Positions 62,681-64,000 of a stretch of 64,000 nucleotides of DNA are shown here, in pieces (the first letter of the stretch is position 1; each line of letters opens with the position of its first letter). The DNA is taken from the NCBI RefSeq assembly GCF_010015445.1, contig NC_053118.1:7377781-7441780 (forward strand). The letters are read 5' to 3'. The position numbers and the translations under genes are program-made. Under the pieces are notes generated by a model. That model worked only from the letters and a program-made list of their open reading frames with translations, made no database searches and was not told the origin of the DNA. Source of the DNA: Perca fluviatilis. Taxonomy: Eukaryota > Chordata > Actinopteri > Perciformes > Percidae.

Positions 62681-62931
62681 TCTGATAAACCAAACCACAT
62701 AATATTCAATCAGTAAACTTTGTTGGTCAGTGGTCAATTCACATATCAGATAATAAGAATAAGAATAATGCATTTTATTTAAATGGCGCTTTTTGCAACA
62801 CTCAAAGACACTTTAAGAGTTTTTAAAAAGATAATACACATACTACAAAAATTCGCACACTGAAATACACACATTAATCAAACATTAAAAGCAGCTCTAA
62901 AAAGGTGATGCATGACTGTTTTTTCTTAGCA

Positions 62932-63192
62932 CAGTGGTTCCCAAAGTGGGGTTCAGGGACCCGCACAGGGTCCTTGAGGGGGTTCCAGGGGTCCCCAGCA
63001 AAAAGTTCACTGTAATTCCATCCGTAAGTAACACAATGAGAGAGTGACTATTTTGCTCATGGGTTTAATTCACTTTCTGTAATAAAACATCTAAAAGCAA
63101 AAACTCTATCAGGTAGGGCACCCTGGGACCCCAAATCTTATCAAACGGGGGTCCGTGGTCTAATTTGTATTAGTTTGGGGGTCCAACTGTGT
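62932..63192. mobile_element. hAT-like MITE
   Basis: Left end CAGTGGTTCCCAAAGTGGGG, a typical hAT terminus. The right part has GGGACCCC and GGGGGTCCAACTGTG, an imperfect inverse. TSD not clear. Confidence 0.5.
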
Positions 63193-63213
63193 TTATCCAC
63201 ACACGCTGAGTAC

Positions 63214-63845
63214 GTTTACATGCACACCAATGTTCCAGGTTATGCAAACAGCATATTCCATTTGGATGTTCCAAATAAGGCCTTTTTCCAAATATAGCAA
63301 AACCCAAATTCTGATTAAGACGTGTAATATGTCTTATTCAAGTTTTAGAGGCATTCTTTGGACATATATACAGCTCATTTGGGATATGTGTCTCAATCAG
63401 GATTTTTACCGCAGTTTGCAGCTGTTTACGGCTTACGGTCAACTCTGTGTTCTTGCTATGGTTGTTGTAGGCCTACACAAACCAACCAGCTGACAGTTCA
63501 AGTAATCCGGCTGCCGTAGAGATGCATGCTCAGAAGATAAGAAATACAGCTACTTTTAAACATTATGAAATACTTGCATAGGGAGGTTTGGGATATGCAC
63601 AAACATCGCTACGCCGACCTTTTCAAGAAGCTGGCTGAAGGAATGAAAGACGGAGGCTGCGTTCGCACAGTCCAACAAGTCCTCCACCGCTGGAAAACTT
63701 AAAAATAAAAAATGCTGTTTTGCATGGCTGCATGTAAACAGAAATATTAGAGGACTATTCACTTTCATTAGCCACGGAAACTAGCTTAGTCGGAATATTG
63801 TGTTTATTGGAATAAGGGCAAAAAATAGGATATGTTCATGTAAAC
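63214..63845 (+). mobile_element. DNA element with GTTTACATG termini
   Basis: GTTTACATGCACACCAATGT on the left and the inverse of GTTTACATGAACATATCC on the right form inverted ends. The interior has a short trihelix/SANT-like reading frame, suggesting a Harbinger-type derivative. The TSD is undetermined. Confidence 0.6.
63583..63702 (+). pseudogene. Trihelix/SANT-like DNA-binding fragment
   Basis: A 39-codon frame reads EVWDMHKHRYADLFKKLAEG, then MKDGGCVRTVQQVLHRWKT and TAA. The spacing of the aromatic residues, the LFKKLAEGM helix and the final RW pattern match the third helix of Myb/SANT-like (trihelix) domains. Harbinger elements encode such a protein as a partner of the transposase. The first helix is missing, so this is a remnant at best. 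A host gene exon is possible but unsupported. Confidence 0.5.
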
Positions 63846-64000
63846 AAAGTCACTGTTTCATTCACATTTGGGAAAGCAAATAGTCAAATAATAGCTGTGC
63901 CACAGGGGGTCCAGGTTTTTATTGCCACAGGGACACAGCCCCCTCCCCCAGCCGCCACATACTTGACTGCTGAAGCTTCACGTTAGCTTTAGTTGAACTT

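Noticed and set aside
62392..62702. Lys-rich frames near 62392-62702
   Set aside because: They lie across MITE and hAT-like repeat ends with A-rich sequence; no domain.

Overview
This window is non-coding genomic DNA from a teleost fish, most likely a percomorph. I infer that from fish-type Tc1 and IS630/Tc1-mariner elements, L2 and L1/Tx1 LINEs, hAT and Harbinger elements with their MITEs, tRNA-derived SINEs, and many long (CA)n/(TG)n microsatellites. I found no host protein-coding gene, rRNA or functional tRNA. All recognisable coding sequence belongs to transposable elements, and every such frame carries a stop, frameshift, deletion or truncation. Database family names could not be checked; superfamily calls rest on termini, target-site duplications (TSDs) and residual protein motifs.

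Layout. 1-1.8 kb: (TG)n, (CATC)n and a diverged direct duplication. 1.8-6.9 kb: an IS630/Tc1-mariner element interrupted by a second, inverted copy of the same family. 7-11.5 kb: microsatellites and a tRNA-SINE. 11.5-18.7 kb: a three-layer nest, a MITE holding a minus-strand L2, itself holding a near full-length L1/Tx1 LINE with a matched TSD. 19-26 kb: MITEs, two nested hAT-like elements, and a Harbinger element (CTG TSD, HARBI1-like remnant) inside a MITE. 26.3-28.5 kb: an AT-rich palindrome, then a Tc1 element inserted in a (TATC)n tract. 29-36 kb: nested MITEs, a 0.9-kb TTAA-flanked foldback element, and a G-rich pentamer tract. 38-46 kb: a 1.8-kb foldback element with a perfect 8-bp TSD, a LINE 3' tail, an hAT-like element with a perfect 8-bp TSD, a SINE, and a 21-bp repeat array that reverses orientation. 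47-51 kb: a second Tc1 family. 51.8-55.4 kb: a four-layer nest (hAT, then SINE, then L2, then BED-finger hAT), with two 8-bp TSDs and minisatellites in the L2 3' UTR. 56-64 kb: Harbinger-like and hAT-like MITEs, a LINE fragment, and an element with a trihelix/SANT-like remnant.

Nothing here works as a pathway. The interest lies in insertion order, since several nests give a relative chronology, and in the large inverted repeats. I saw no clear previously undescribed functional system. The strongest candidates for something under-described are the foldback element at 39104-40899, the orientation-switching array at 44705-45846, and the four-layer nest.
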